Source: Arthrobacter sp. OVS8
Lineage (GTDB): Bacteria; Actinomycetota; Actinomycetes; Actinomycetales; Micrococcaceae
Assembly: GCA_028370155.1 (NCBI GenBank)
Contig: CP116670.1
Location: 434,001-498,000 of the forward strand
Length of the DNA stretch: 64,000 bases
Direction: 5' to 3'
Shown: piece by piece, positions 42,119 through 53,178 of the stretch
How positions within the stretch are numbered: position 1 is the stretch's first letter
Layout: each line of letters starts with the position of its first letter
Position numbers and translations under genes: made by a program
Notes under the pieces: generated by a model
The model's input: the letters and a program-made list of their open reading frames with translations, nothing else
Told to the model about the DNA's origin: nothing
The model's database searches: none

Positions 42119-42191
42119 CTGAGCCCGTTTATCTGAGCTCGGTTCCGCAACAGGTCACACGCTCGTAGGCTGGAAAAGGGAGGTGAATGCC

Positions 42192-42383
42192 ATGAAAGCA
42201 TCACAGGGAGACCGGATCATCATCCGTGGCACCACGGTCGAGTCTTCGGACCGGCACGGGGAAATCCTGGAGGTCAAGGGGGCGGACGGAGCCCCGCCGT
42301 ATCACGTGCGGTTCGACGACGGCCACGAGACCATCCTGTTCCCCGGCGGCGACTTCGTCGTCGAACGCGGCAAGGCAGACTGA
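42192..42383 (+). CDS. DUF1918 small protein
   Basis: A 63-residue protein of the DUF1918 family: KASQGDRIIIRG, then GEILEVKGADGAPPYHVRF and DDGHETILFPGGDFVVER, an SH3-like beta barrel. GGAGGTG precedes the ATG at proper distance. Common in actinobacteria; function unknown. It ends six bases before the oppositely oriented DUF5129 gene. Confidence 0.9.
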   Translation: MKASQGDRIIIRGTTVESSDRHGEILEVKGADGAPPYHVRFDDGHETILFPGGDFVVERGKAD

Positions 42384-42388
42384 CGCAA

Positions 42389-43845
42389 CTAGAAACTCGA
42401 TGAGCTGCCGGAGCCGGAGAAACTGCCGCCGCTGCCGCCGTAACCGGTGGTGCTGCCGCCTCCGCCCCGGGCGCTGCTGACGCTGTGGACGCCGGTGGTG
42501 AATCCCGAGTTGAAGGTGGGCACGGAGAGAAAATAGTACGCGGGGTACACGGTCCCCAGGATGCTGGGTTCGTAGGTCCGCCCGTACTTCGCCTTGCTTC
42601 CGGACTGCGCGCTCTCCATGTCCCTGCGCATCAGGGCGGCTTCCTTCTCGTTCCTGGCGAAACCATCAATGACGGTGTCGGCGTGGTTCTTGAGCAGCTC
42701 TGACAAGTGCGTGCGCGCGTCGCGCAGCCGGTCCAGGGCAGTTTCCGGGGTGATCCCGCCGTCGGCGAGTTCCGCCGTCCACCGTTCGATGTCCCGGTGG
42801 CTTTGGTCCCGGAAAGAACGCAGGGCTGCCGCAGTGGCGGAGTCGCCCTCTGCATGGTGCTTGCTGAGCATCTGTTCGATCGCGGCCAGGTCTGCGCGGT
42901 AGGGCGCCAGTTGCCGGTCCCAGGCGGGAGCCCAGGCGGAGGCCCGGTTGAGCAGGGCGTTGGTGTCCGCGATGACGTCGTCGAGGGCGTCCAGCTCGGC
43001 AGCGGCGTCGGCGTAGCTCCGGACCAGTTTCAGGTTCGGCCGCCGGCTGAGGGCCCGGGGCGTGAGGGCGTGGACCTGGTTGGCCAGGCCGGTGGCGGTG
43101 TTGTACTTCGTCATGAAGGTGCGGTGCTTCTCCAGCACGGTGCTGCCGTAGCGGGAGGCTTCCGGGATGGTGCCCGCGTTGAGCTCGGTGACCTGGAGAT
43201 CCATGCTGACGTTGGAGTAGCTGGCATCGCCGCGGGCCAGTTCCCTGCGGCTGCTGACCCGGGTCCGCCAGCGCACGATCAGCCAGGTGGCGGCGCCCGC
43301 GACGGCGGCTGCCACGGCGGTCCACGCAGCGAAGAGGAAGGCCGTGGACCGGTACCAGGGCTGGTTGATCAGTTCCGCGCCGCGCTCGATTCCGGCGATG
43401 GTGCCCTCCGTCCACTGGGCATCGCGCAGCAGTTCCTTGGACGCGTTCTGGATGTCCTCGCGCTGTTCGAGTGAGACCTTCCGGTCCTCACCCATGTAGG
43501 TCCCCACCTGCCGCCCACCGGGTCCAAGGCGAAGATGAAGAGCCCGTTCGCCCACTTCTGCCCGTCCTCGCTGATCCACTCGGGATGCTCGGCCCGGGCA
43601 AACCGCAGGACCTCCTCATTCAGGTTGGCCGAGGCCGAGCCGTTGTACGTATATACGGCTACCTTGGTGGGCTGGTAGAACTCGATCGCCTGGACGGCCG
43701 GCACCAGAGTGTTTTCGTCCAGCACTCCAGCCCGGTCCTCCACGACAATGCCGACCGGTGTGACGGCCACCGCCGCCGGCGCCGCGCCCACCAGTCCGAT
43801 CACCGCCAGCAGGAGGACACCGAGGACTTTCCGCACGATTCCCAT
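42389..43845 (-). CDS. TPM-domain/DUF5129-type membrane protein (frame split)
   Basis: About 485 residues. A signal peptide (LLAVIGLVGAAPAAVAVTP) is followed by a TPM-like extracellular domain (VVEDRAGVLDENTLVPA and KVAVYTYNG), a membrane helix (FLFAAWTAVAAAVAGAATWLI) and long helical segments, ending in a Gly/Ser-rich tail. One break, at 43510-43513. TPM proteins occur in photosystem repair and cell-envelope contexts; the bacterial role is unsettled. Confidence 0.8.
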
Positions 43846-44047
43846 TTCCTGAGCGTAGTGCCTGCCGCGGGCGGCGTCGACGCTGCTGCCCCATCGGCCC
43901 GCTGCGGGGCCGGGCCCTTAGGGCAACAGCAGCGTCGCGGCCGGCCTACTGCTCCAGAGGCGTACGACGGCGGCGAAACAGCAGGTCAGGGCGGAATGGG
44001 GCCAAAGGCACAGTGACGGCCGACGCTCTCTGCCTCATACTGACGGC

Positions 44048-44609
44048 ATGAGCCCCGTGGCGAACGAACCCGAGCCCAACCAGCCGCAGAAGGACGGTTC
44101 GGCGCCGAACGAGCCAGCACCGAAAGAACCAGCGCCCGCGGCGGAGCCGCCAGCGGAACGTCGCCGCCCCGACCGGACCCTGCTCGCGATTGTTGCTGCG
44201 ATCGCCGTGCTGGTAGTCGTGGCCCTGATCGTGGTGTTCACCCGGGGAGCCCGCGCCCGTGGACGAGGCAACGCCCGCCGGAGTGGTCCAGCGGTACTCC
44301 GCCGCCGTGATCGCCGGGGACGAGGCTGCCGCGGCCGCTTACCTCACCGACGCCGCCAAGAACCGCTGCAACAACCTGGAACCGGCCGCCGCGGACAATC
44401 TCCGCGTCACCCTCGTCTCAACCACCGAACGCCCTGCATCCGCGGACGTCAAGGTGCTGATCACGGTCTCCGAGGCCGGCGGGCCGTTCGGGAGCGCCGA
44501 GTACCAGATCGAGGACGTTTTTGACCTGGTCAAGACAGGGGACAAGTGGCTGATCGACAGCGCCCCCTGGCAGCTGACGGTGTGCCCGAATCCGGCGGTG
44601 AAGCGATGA
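44048..44609 (+). CDS. Single-pass membrane protein with small extracytoplasmic domain (frame split)
   Basis: About 187 residues. A Pro/Glu-rich cytosolic part and one helix (TLLAIVAAIAVLVVVALIVVF) precede a domain reading VVQRYSAAVIAGDEAAAAAYL, then GDKWLIDSAPWQL, a NTF2/DUF4878-like pattern. The frame breaks at the G run 44244-44247 and needs two added bases, or one removed. The stop overlaps the next start (ATGA), so it is coupled to the DUF5671 gene. Confidence 0.7.
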
Positions 44610-46280
44610 CCGCTGACTCCGTCGTGGGCTCGGCGCAGCGGACCGTCCGCCGCCTCATCACCTACCTGCTGCTCTTCGCCCTCGTGGTGATCGCCGCCGT
44701 CGGACTCAGCGGGCTGCTGGGCGGCTCTTGGCCGGGGGCACCGAGCTGGCCACCGGGGATGTGGCCGGGCTGGCGCGCTCGTTGGCGTTCGCCCTGATCG
44801 GCGGACCGCTCGCGGCACTGCTCTGGTGGGTCGTCTGGCGGCGCCTGGACGACGAAACAGAACGCGCGTCCATCGGCTGGGGCCTGTATGTGGCGGGCAT
44901 GTACGTGGTTGCCCTGGTGCTGGCGACGAGCAACCTGCTGAGTGCGTTGGCCACGCTGATCGGCGGCCAGTCGCTGCAATGGCGCCTGTCCCTGGCCACC
45001 GGCCTGGTCTGGGCCGCCGTTTGGGCCTGGCACCGGTGGATGTGGCGGCATCCCCACAGGCGGCCGCTGGACCTGCTGGACGTCCCCACGGTGCTGGGCA
45101 GCTACATCGGGCTGGTGATAGGGGTCAGCGGGGCCGTCACCGCCCTGTCGACCCTGCTTGACGCGGCCCTCCGGGGAGCGCTGGCCGCTGCGACGGTGGG
45201 CAAGCCCTGGTGGGTGTCCGCGCTGCAGTCCCTCGTCTGGGCTGTGGGCGGCGGGCTGGTCTGGTGGTGGCACTGGAAGCACGACGGCGGCCGGCGGCTC
45301 CGCGGCGATCTCGCCAGCGTCGGCCTCATCGCCGTCGGGGTCCTCGGCGCCGGCGTGCTGACCCTTGGCGGTGCGGGCGTTACCTTGTTCGTCCTGCTGC
45401 GGCTCGCCTTCGATCGCACTGAACCGATAGACCAATTGCTTGAGCCGCTGGCGCCGGCGATCGCCGCCGCAGCGATCGGGTCACTGGTCTGGGTGTACCA
45501 CCGCGGGCTGGCCCGCGACAGTTCCGAAGCCATCCGGCAGGGAGCCGGCTGGTGACATCCGGCGTCGCGCTGGTGGCCGCCGCCTCCGGGATCGGCGTGA
45601 TCGTGAACGCCGCCCTCGCCATGGCGGCCTCCCCGCTTGCGGGCTCCGGGGCGCGCACCCTTTTGCTCGGCGGCATCAGCTCGCTCCTGGTCGGCGGGGT
45701 GGTCTGGTGGCTCACCTGGAAACCCCTGGAGAAGAGCGCCGCGGCGACGTCCGGATCTGCCGGCGGTTCCGGGAACTGGCAGAACGCGCGGCGGATCTAC
45801 CTCATTGTGGTGTTCGGTCTCAGCGCCGTGGTCGCCGTCGTCACCCTGCTGGTCATCGGCTACCGGATGTTCGAGTACTTCCTGGGCGACGTCTCGGGCG
45901 GCAGTGTGGTGGACAGGATCCGGGCCCCGCTCGGGTTGCTGGTCGCCACCGGCCTCGTCGCCGGATACCACTTCGCGGTGTGGCGCCACGAGCGTGCCGT
46001 CACCACGGCGGCCCAGCCCGCCCGGAAACGGACAGTCGGTCACGTCGTCCTGGTCACCGGCGCCGATCCGGCACCGCTTCACCGGGTCATCGAGGACGCC
46101 ACCGGAGCCAGTGTGACGGTGTGGCGGCGGGCCGACGTCGGACCCGGTCCGGGCTCCGGTGCCGACGCCGGCAGGCTGGCCCGGGAACTGGCCGGCAAGC
46201 TCGAGGGAGTGACCGGCCGGCAGGTGCTGGTGACAGTCGGACCCGACGGCCGGATCGACGTGATTCCGCTGCGGGGCTGA
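44606..46280 (+). CDS. DUF5671 multi-pass membrane protein (two frame breaks)
   Basis: About 558 residues with many membrane segments in repeated DUF5671 units: VRRLITYLLLFALVVIAAVG, then a recurring pattern of RRLITYLL/LYLIVVFGLSAVVAVVTLL and WHWKHD/WLTWKPLEK motifs. A soluble C-terminal domain (VLVTGADPAPLHRVIEDATG) ends the protein. Breaks: 44723-44724 and 45547-45548. Starts in an ATGA overlap. No known function. Confidence 0.82.
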
Positions 46281-46297
46281 GGGGCCGGACCCGCCGC

Positions 46298-47991
46298 CTA
46301 GTCCAAGTCGAACGTCCGCTTGTAGCTCCTCACCGCGTTGGTAACGGTGGGGAAGAAGTGGTCCGGGCCAAACCTGCTGCTGACGCCGAACTGGATCAGG
46401 CGGTCCTTGATGGGCCCCTTCATCTCGGCGAACACCAGGCTGATCCCGCGTTTGGCAAGCTCGTCATCGAGGGCCACAAGGTCATCCAGCGCAGTGGTGT
46501 CCAGTCCGGTGATCGCCTCGGACGCCACGATCACCCACCGCACCGGTTCCGGGGCGCCGCCACGAGCGAGCGGATGTGTTCGGTGAAGACGGCTCCGTTG
46601 GCAAAGAAGAGCGGGGCGTCGAAGCGTGCGATCACCAGTCCGGGGACGCGCTGCCCTTCGGGGTGCCGGCCAAGGTCGTGGTAGCCGGGGATGTCCCCGA
46701 CGCTGCCCAGTTCGGTGCGGTAGGGGTCCAGCGCGCGGAGCACAAAGGCGATCAGCGACAGGCCGATGGCAACCACGATGCCTTCGAGCACACCCACAAA
46801 CGCGACGCCCAGGAAGGTGGCCACCAGCAGGGCGGCCTCGGTCCGGCTCATCCTGAGGAGGCGCCGGAGCGTCTTCACATCGAGGATCGACGCCGCCGCA
46901 ACCATGACGACGCCGGCCAGGACACTGGAGGGCAGGAAGGTGGTGACCCCGGGCACCGCGACCATAAACAGCACCACCAGGGCCGCGGCAATAGCTCCGC
47001 TCAGCGGGCTCTTGGCGCCCGCCTCGAGGGCGATCGGGGTCCGCGAGGTGCTGCCGGAAATCGGAAACCCGCCAAAGAAGCCGCTGGCCACGTTCGCCGC
47101 GCCGAGGGCACCCATCTCCTGGTTCCCGTCCACCTGGACGCCGCTCCGGGCAGCGAAGCTCTTGGAGAGGACCGACGTGTCAGCAAAGGCAATCAGGGCG
47201 ATGCCGGCCGCCGGGCCCAGCAGCGAGATAACGTCGTCCACGGTGATTCCGCCGAGGGCGGGCGCGGGCAGGCCGGAGGGCAGGGCACCCACGGTGGGGA
47301 GCGCCGTCGTCAGGTTCAGGACGGCCGTCAGCGCCGAGGCCGCCACGACGGCGATCAGCACGCCGGGGAGCCTCCACGGCAGGAAACGGCACACAACAAT
47401 GACGGCGATGGTGCCGGCGCCGAACAGTAAAGCGAGGGGATTGATGGCACCCTGGGCGACAGCCTGTGCGGTGCCGGCGGCGCTGTTGACCAGTGAGCCG
47501 GTGGGGGTCGGAATGCCGAGCAGCTTGGGCAGCTGGCTCACCATGATGACCAGGGCGATTCCGTTGAGGTAGCCCACCCGGATGGGCTTGGACAGCAGCC
47601 CGGTGACGAAGCCCAGTTTGAAGACCCTGCCGGCCAGGAGCAGGCCGCCGATAATCAGCGCCAGCACGCCGGCGAGGGCCACCGCGCGGTCCGGATTCGT
47701 CCCGGCAAGAGGCAGGACGGCGGCCGCGATCATGGGCGCGAGGCTGGAGTCCGGGCCGATGATCAGGACACGGGAGGGGCCGAACACGGCGTAGGCGAGC
47801 AGGGGGATAACGGAGGCGTAAAGTCCCGTGACCGCCGGAAGCCCCGCGGCCTCGGCGTACGCCATGCCCGCCGGAATAAGGAATGCGCTGAGTGCCGCCC
47901 CGGAGGCAAGATCGGATTTCAGCCACGGACGCTCGTAGTCCCGCACCATCCTCAGGCCCGGCGGGAGGGTTGGTGTCCAGGCTCGGCGCAT
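46298..47991 (-). CDS. SulP-family anion transporter with STAS domain (frame split)
   Basis: About 564 residues. A membrane core of about 12-14 helices starts SDLASGAALSAFLIPAGMAYAEAAGLP, in parts, with GLYASVIPLLAYAVFG, and the C-terminal STAS domain has VASEAITGLDTTALDDLVALDDEL. It probably moves sulfate, bicarbonate or a dicarboxylate. The break at the G run 46551-46554 falls between the transporter and STAS domain, which would otherwise look like two genes. No carbonic anhydrase neighbour to hint at bicarbonate. Confidence 0.9.
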
Positions 47992-48003
47992 GGTGGCCCT
48001 TGG

Positions 48004-48713
48004 CTACGCGGCTGGGGATTCAGCGTCGGCCGCGGGAGCGTCCTGGCCGTACTCCGCCGAAATGAGGATGGGCAGATGGTCCGATGCCCCGCGCGGCAGG
48101 GTCTCCACGCTCTCGATGTTGAGGCCCTGTGAGGTGGCGAAGTCAAAGTGGCCCTTGAACACCTTGTACCGCGTGTAGGTCCGCCGGTCGCTGAGCGTCA
48201 GGTCGTAGCCGGCGTCCTTCATCTGGGCCGTGAGGTTCTTGGTGAAGAACGGGTAGTTGAAGTCGCCCACCATCAGCGACATCAGGCCGCCGCCCATGCT
48301 CATCAGTTCCGCGTGCGCGGCGTGGATCTGGTTCCGCCGGAGCGAGTTGGACGCCGTCAGCGGGGCCGCGTGGAACGACGCGATGACGAGGTCGTGGTCT
48401 GTCTCGTTATCGATCACCCGGGTGCCGATGAGGCGCTCGTGGGCGGGGACAGGACGCGGTCATGCAACGACTTCTTCAGGGCGAAGGTCTTCGTTTCGAA
48501 CGCCCTGAATCGGTCCATCCGGTAATAGATCGCCAGGCCCAGGCGGTTGCCCTTCGTGGCGTCTGCAAGGTGCAGGTCGCCAATAGTGTCCGGCAGGTCG
48601 TTGGTGTCGCACTCCTGCAGACACAAGGCATCAATCTCAAAATCGCGGGCCAGATCAACCAGCTCACCGCTGGCATGGTGCTTACGCAGGTTGTAGCTGA
48701 TGACTCGAATCAG
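48004..48713 (-). CDS. Endonuclease/exonuclease/phosphatase family protein (frame split)
   Basis: About 236 residues of the EEP fold: IRVISYNLRKH, LCLQECD (metal Glu), VIASFHAAP, LMVGDFNYP (Asn/Asp) and GASDHLPILI (catalytic His). The substrate may be DNA, a nucleotide or a phospholipid. One break at the G run 48445-48448. The start is uncertain: the conserved region begins at a CTG (48713); a missing C would instead make a GTG seven bases earlier the start. Upstream to 48812 the frame is open but not protein-like. Confidence 0.82.
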
Positions 48714-48842
48714 GGGAGCACCTCTTCGGTGGATAGTTGCGGACAGTCTGATTCCGAGTCTACCCAGTCCGGCCGAACGCATGGGAACAACCGCCGCTGG
48801 TCCGGGCGGCACCCAGGGTGTTCTGGCGGCGCGGATGCATGC

Positions 48843-50449
48843 CTAGCGGCCGCCGGGGCCCCGTGCTGCCGTGTACTCGCCCGCGGTGACCGTGCCCTGC
48901 TGCTGCCCGCCGTCGAGCGTTCCCTCGCCCACGCCCGACGACACGCCGGCTGTGCCCCCGGTGTAGACGGTGTACTCGTCGCCGGCGGTGATCGCGGAGG
49001 AGGAGAACACGAGCGACGCCGTCTCCTTCGCCGTGACGAACGTTGCCACCAGCTTCCCGCCGGAGTCCGCCAGCTGGATGGCCGTTCCGGCCGGGACAGT
49101 CGTGCCGAAGGTCAGCTGCACGCCGGACTGCGACGACGAGGTTCCCGGCGTCACCACCATGCCCGCGCTGCCCGCCGCCGCGACCGTACCGCCGGTGACA
49201 GCCAGCTCGCCGTTGACGTCCAGCGCCCCGTTCCCGTCATTGCCCGGTCCATTCACGACGACGGTGCCGCCGGAGATGCTGGCGTTGCCGTTGGAGTCCA
49301 GGCCGTCGCCCTCCGAGTTGATGGTGAGGGAGCCGCCGCTGATATCAACGGAATAGTCGCCGACGGTTTCGCCGCCGCCCATCCCGCCTCCCATTCCGCC
49401 GCCGGGACCGCCCGCCTGCATGCCCGCTTGGGCATCCGCCTGGGTGCCGCTGGCAGAGCTTCCGCCGGACGCGTTGACGCCGTCGTCGTTGGCGGTGACG
49501 GTCACGGTGCCGCCGCTGACGGCGATGTGCGCGGCTTCCAGGCCCTCTTCGGACTTTTCCACCGTGACCGTGCCGCCCGCGACGGTCAGTTGGCTGAAGG
49601 CTTTGACGCCGTCGTCGCCGGCGTTGACGGTCAACTGTCCGCCGCCGACCAGGAGCCAGCCGCGGCCCTCGTCGGTCTCGTTGTCCGACTTCACTCCGTC
49701 CCCGCCGGCGGTGACGTTGTAGGCGCCATCCAGCAGGACGGTGTAGTCCTTGCCCCGGATGCCGTCGTCGGCCGCGTCCACGGTCACGTTGCCGGCAGCC
49801 AGCACAAGGCCATCCTTTGAGACGATGCCGTCTTGGTAGCGGCCCTCGACCGTCAGGGATCCGCCGCCGGCAACGGTCAGGTCCGCCATGGAATAGAGCG
49901 CGGCGTTGGGGAGTCCTCGCCCTGGTCCGCGTAGGTGGCGGCATCCCGCAGTGTATTGGTGGTGCCGTCCGCGAGGTAGATGATGGCCTCATTGGCGCTC
50001 TGGACGACGAACGGGGTACCCGTGGAACTGCTGAGGTCCGCCCCGTCCAGGATGATCCGCACCACGTCTTCCTCGCCGGCAGCCACCAGCACCTGGCCGT
50101 CGGAAAGCGTCCCCGTGAGCCGGTACGTGCCGGCGGCGCTGATGGTGACCGTCCCGCCGTCGACCTTCACAGCGTCCGACGGCGTTCCGGCCGCCACTGT
50201 GCTGCCGCCGTCCGCGAGCGTCACGGCCACCTCCCCGGCGGCGTCCCAGGTGAGGTCGTTGTCATCAAAGTGGGTGTCGTCGTCCACGGAGGCGACGGTC
50301 AGGGCAAGAGAGCCCGAGGACGACGTCGTGCCGGATGCGCCGATGGAACCGTTGGTGCCGGCTGCGGTGGTGCCGGACGCGCTGCAGCCGCTGAGCGAGA
50401 CGGCGAGCGCCAGGGCGGCGACGGAAAAGTAGCTGCGGAACTTGTTCAT
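48843..50449 (-). CDS. DUF4353 carbohydrate-binding-like lipoprotein (frame split)
   Basis: About 535 residues. A lipoprotein signal with lipobox LSGC (Cys22) precedes a long repetitive beta-helix-like region of GGTVTVTANDDGVNASGG-type turns, matching DUF4353. A Gly/Met-rich insert lies near the middle. One break, at the G run 49908-49911. It follows the VTC gene by 57 bp, as in many surface modules of this kind. Presumably displayed on the cell surface; the ligand is unknown. Confidence 0.85.
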
Positions 50450-50506
50450 GGGGGTGGTCCTAGTCTGCTGAAGCGGGGGAGTGGTTTTCGGGAGGTCACG
50501 GGGTGG

Positions 50507-51288
50507 TCAGGGGCACGGTGCCGGGGTGAGACGGAGGCTGCGCCCCAGCGTGCTGTGCCAGCGGTTGGCTGGCAGTTCCGGGCACAGGGCGGCCATACCG
50601 GTGGCGAACTTGGAGATGCGGCTGGGCCTGATGCCGTGGGCCCAGAGATGCCGGTCCAGGGCCCTGCTGCAGAGCCCGACTTGGTCTCGAGGACCATGGA
50701 CCCGTCCAGGAGCCAGGGGTCGTGTCCCGGGCGCTGCCAGGTGACCGCCTCGTCGAGGGTGGCACGGCTGCCGGATCCCGGCAGGAAGAGGGTGGTGCGG
50801 CGGTAGCGGGTTTCGAGCACGGGGCCCAGCGGTCCGGCCGGAGTCGCTCCGACGGCCGCGGCGAGCGTGTCGTTGATGTAGGTGAGGCCCTCGGCGGTGA
50901 TCCGGCTCCGGTCGGCCAGGCCGTACGGGATGCGTTCCTTGACCGTGGCCTCGCGGCCGCCTTCGGTCTTCACCTCGAGGAAACTTGAGGCGCTGTCGAC
51001 GTAGGTCCTGGTGCGGATTTTGTACCGCCGTCGCCTGCCCCTGGCCGCCAGCAGGTAACTGTCCAGCCGGGGCGTATCAAAGTAGACGGAGTCGTATTCG
51101 AAGGTGCGCAGTCCCTCCATCTCGAGAACCCGGACTCCGGTGTCCAGGGACGCCAAGAGCTGTCTCGCCTGCTGGACGGGGATCACGTATTTGCGGTCCA
51201 CCCTGGTCTGCAGGGCCGCAGCCGTGTTCAGTTCCTCCAGCCCCACGGCCGGCAGATGCCGAAGGGCGGCTGAGAGAACGGCGTTCAT
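50507..51288 (-). CDS. VTC-domain (triphosphate tunnel) protein (frame split)
   Basis: About 260 residues of the VTC polyphosphate-polymerase fold. The tunnel residues are visible: TRVDRKYVIP near 28, RTFEYDSVYFDTP near 62, RRRRYKIRTRTYVDS near 85, FLEVKTEGGREATVKERIPY in parts near 103, ETRYRR near 160 and VLETKSG near 200. One break, at 50675-50677, restores a conserved C-terminus. Bacterial members usually pair with DUF4956 proteins, as here. Whether it makes polyphosphate or binds another phosphate chain is open. Confidence 0.88.
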
Positions 51289-51934
51289 GCCGCACCCGCC
51301 GGGACCGGTGCCAGTTCCCGCTGCGGCAGGTCCCCCGTGGTTTCGGATTCGTGGGTTGCGTCTGCAGGGACGAACCTGAGGCGCGCGCTCGCCGGGTGGT
51401 AGGCGTAGCGGACGTCGACGGTCGTTTTGTCGTTGACGAGGTCCAGTTCCTGCACGGTGGCGGAGTGGACAGTGCCGTGGAGGACGTCCTCGAGGTGGGC
51501 GTGCAGTTCAAGGTCCCCGGCAATGGCGTGGTCCAGGATGACGGTCTGGTGGCGGTAGGCCGGCAGGACCCGGGGTGGTCCCCGACGAACATCACCAGGA
51601 GGATCAGGGCCATCAGGGCCAGCGGCAGCCACGCGGGTTCGATCCCCAGGCCCGCGATGAGACCCAGGGCCAGGGCGGAGAAGTAGTACGCCACCTCGTG
51701 CTGGGCCAGTTCGGTGGAGCGGAGCCGGATGATGGACAGGACACCGAACAGGCCCAGGCCAAGGCCCAGACCGGCGGCCGAGCCGGACAGCGCGACTGCC
51801 ACGGCCATAACGCCGACGTTCATGCCGAGGTAGGACACCACGAGGTCGCGGCGCCGGTGCCGGCGCAGGTACAGGGCGAACGTCAGGACGGTGATGGCGG
51901 CCAGGTCGGCGGCGATGAGAAGAAGGGGTGTCAT
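51285..51934 (-). CDS. DUF4956 membrane protein (frame split)
   Basis: About 216 residues. Four to five membrane helices (LLIAADLAAITVLTFALYL, VVSYLGMNVGVMAVAVAL, AYYFSALALGLIAGLGI, LPLALMALILLVMFVG) and a soluble C-terminal domain (VILDHAIAGDLELHAHLEDVL). The conserved RLRSTELAQHEVAYYF loop is typical. One break at the G run 51572-51575. The stop overlaps the VTC start (ATGA), giving a DUF4956-VTC-DUF4353 operon. Confidence 0.87.
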
Positions 51935-52110
51935 GGGGTACTCCGGAATCGGTGGGTGGATTGGTCCCTACGATTCCCGGTCGGGCTGTGCGGGAACTGT
52001 GCCGGGGCCATGGCTGGAATATGAGTCGCGGCTATCGCAAAGCCGGGCCCGTCGCGGGCGCGCAGGCGATAGTGTGTTCTGGGATTACCAGCCACGCGAA
52101 AGGGCAGACA

Positions 52111-52917
52111 TTGACGACTGCGGAACTACCGGTGCTTGCCGACGGCGATTTCTACTACGAGGTGCTGGGCGGCGGGCGTTTCCGCTCCACGATCCACGCC
52201 CAAGGGGCCTGGAACGAGCACGAACAGCACATGGCGCCTGCCTCCGGCGTCATGGCGGACTGCCTGGAGCGGCACGAACCGCGGGACGACATGCGGATGG
52301 CGCGCCTGAGCTACGAGATCCTCGGGCTGATCCCCGGGGGCGAGTTCGAGGTGGTCACCACCACGCTCCGCCCGGGCCGGACCATCGAGCTGGTGCAGGC
52401 CGAACTGGTCGCGGAGGGACGCGTCGCCATCCGCGCCACGGCCTGGCGGATGATCATGTCCGACACGGGCGCCATCGCGGCGTTCGAGGACCCGCGGATT
52501 CCGGCGCCGCAGGACTGCGAACCGTATGACGCCGCGAGCATCTGGCCGGGCGGCTACATCGCTTCGCTGGAAATGCGGATTGCCGACGGGCACCGCGCGG
52601 GGTCAGGGACGGTCTGGCTGCACACGGAACACCCGCTGACGGACCGTAAGGACAGCAGCGACCTGTCCCGGCTGATCGGGCTGGTGGACACCGCGAACGG
52701 GATCGCCGCCCGCGTTCCGCCGGGCAAGGGCAGCTACGCTTTCCCCAACCTGGACCTTCAGGTGCACATGTACCGCCGCCCCGAAGGGGAATGGCTGGGG
52801 CTGGACAACGAGGTCTCCTTCGGCACGGACGGAATCGGCCTGACCTCGACTGTGCTGCATGACCTCCAGGGCCCCTTCGGCCGCGCAGAGCAGATCCTGA
52901 CGCTTCGGAAGTCCTAG
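52111..52917 (+). CDS. TesB-like acyl-CoA thioesterase family protein
   Basis: A 268-residue double-hotdog protein: HMAPASGVMADCLERHEPRD and LSYEILGLIPGGEFEVVTTTLRPGRTIEL, in parts, in the first half, and SDLSRLIGLVDTANGIAARV with a C-terminal hotdog in the second. It should hydrolyse acyl-CoA esters. The TTG at 52111 follows AAAGGG and matches the family start; the frame stays open upstream to 51928 without protein-like sequence. It is followed by a hairpin. Confidence 0.85.
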   Translation: MTTAELPVLADGDFYYEVLGGGRFRSTIHAQGAWNEHEQHMAPASGVMADCLERHEPRDDMRMARLSYEILGLIPGGEFEVVTTTLRPGRTIELVQAELVAEGRVAIRATAWRMIMSDTGAIAAFEDPRIPAPQDCEPYDAASIWPGGYIASLEMRIADGHRAGSGTVWLHTEHPLTDRKDSSDLSRLIGLVDTANGIAARVPPGKGSYAFPNLDLQVHMYRRPEGEWLGLDNEVSFGTDGIGLTSTVLHDLQGPFGRAEQILTLRKS

Positions 52918-52934
52918 GGAGTGACTCCTAAATG

Positions 52935-52969
52935 AAGTGCGCATGGCCCCAGGAGGGTCATGCGCACTT
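52935..52969. terminator. Hairpin after the thioesterase gene
   Basis: AAGTGCGCATG (52935-52945) and CATGCGCACTT (52959-52969) are perfect complements with a 13-base loop, 18 bases after the stop. The other side faces the small Arg/Asp-rich gene on the minus strand, so both strands could use it. Confidence 0.65.
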
Positions 52970-53021
52970 GGGGAGCCGGGATCCGGCTCCGATTGTCCGT
53001 CGCGGCGGTCAGCCGCGGTGG

Positions 53022-53177
53022 TCAGTCGCGGCGGTCGCGACGGTCGTCCCGCCGGTCGCCGCGGTCGTCCCGCCGGTCCTCCCGGCGGTCGCCACGACGG
53101 TTAATCCCGTGGGCGACGACAATTGCTCCGCCAACGGCGGCTGCGGTCCGGCGCCTGCGTCGTGCTGCGAGTGGCAT
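53022..53177 (-). CDS. 51-residue Arg/Asp-rich small protein
   Basis: Starts MPLAARRRRRTAAAVGG, has AIVVAHGINRR, and ends in repeated RRDDR/RRED units. It starts two bases after the DUF6325 stop, so it is translated with it. The DNA of the tail is made of near-repeats of CCGGCGGGACGACCG. It is too short for usual cutoffs, but the start, the spacing and the protein pattern support a gene. No family known. Confidence 0.55.
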   Translation of the reverse strand: MPLAARRRRRTAAAVGGAIVVAHGINRRGDRREDRRDDRGDRRDDRRDRRD

Positions 53178-53178
53178 G

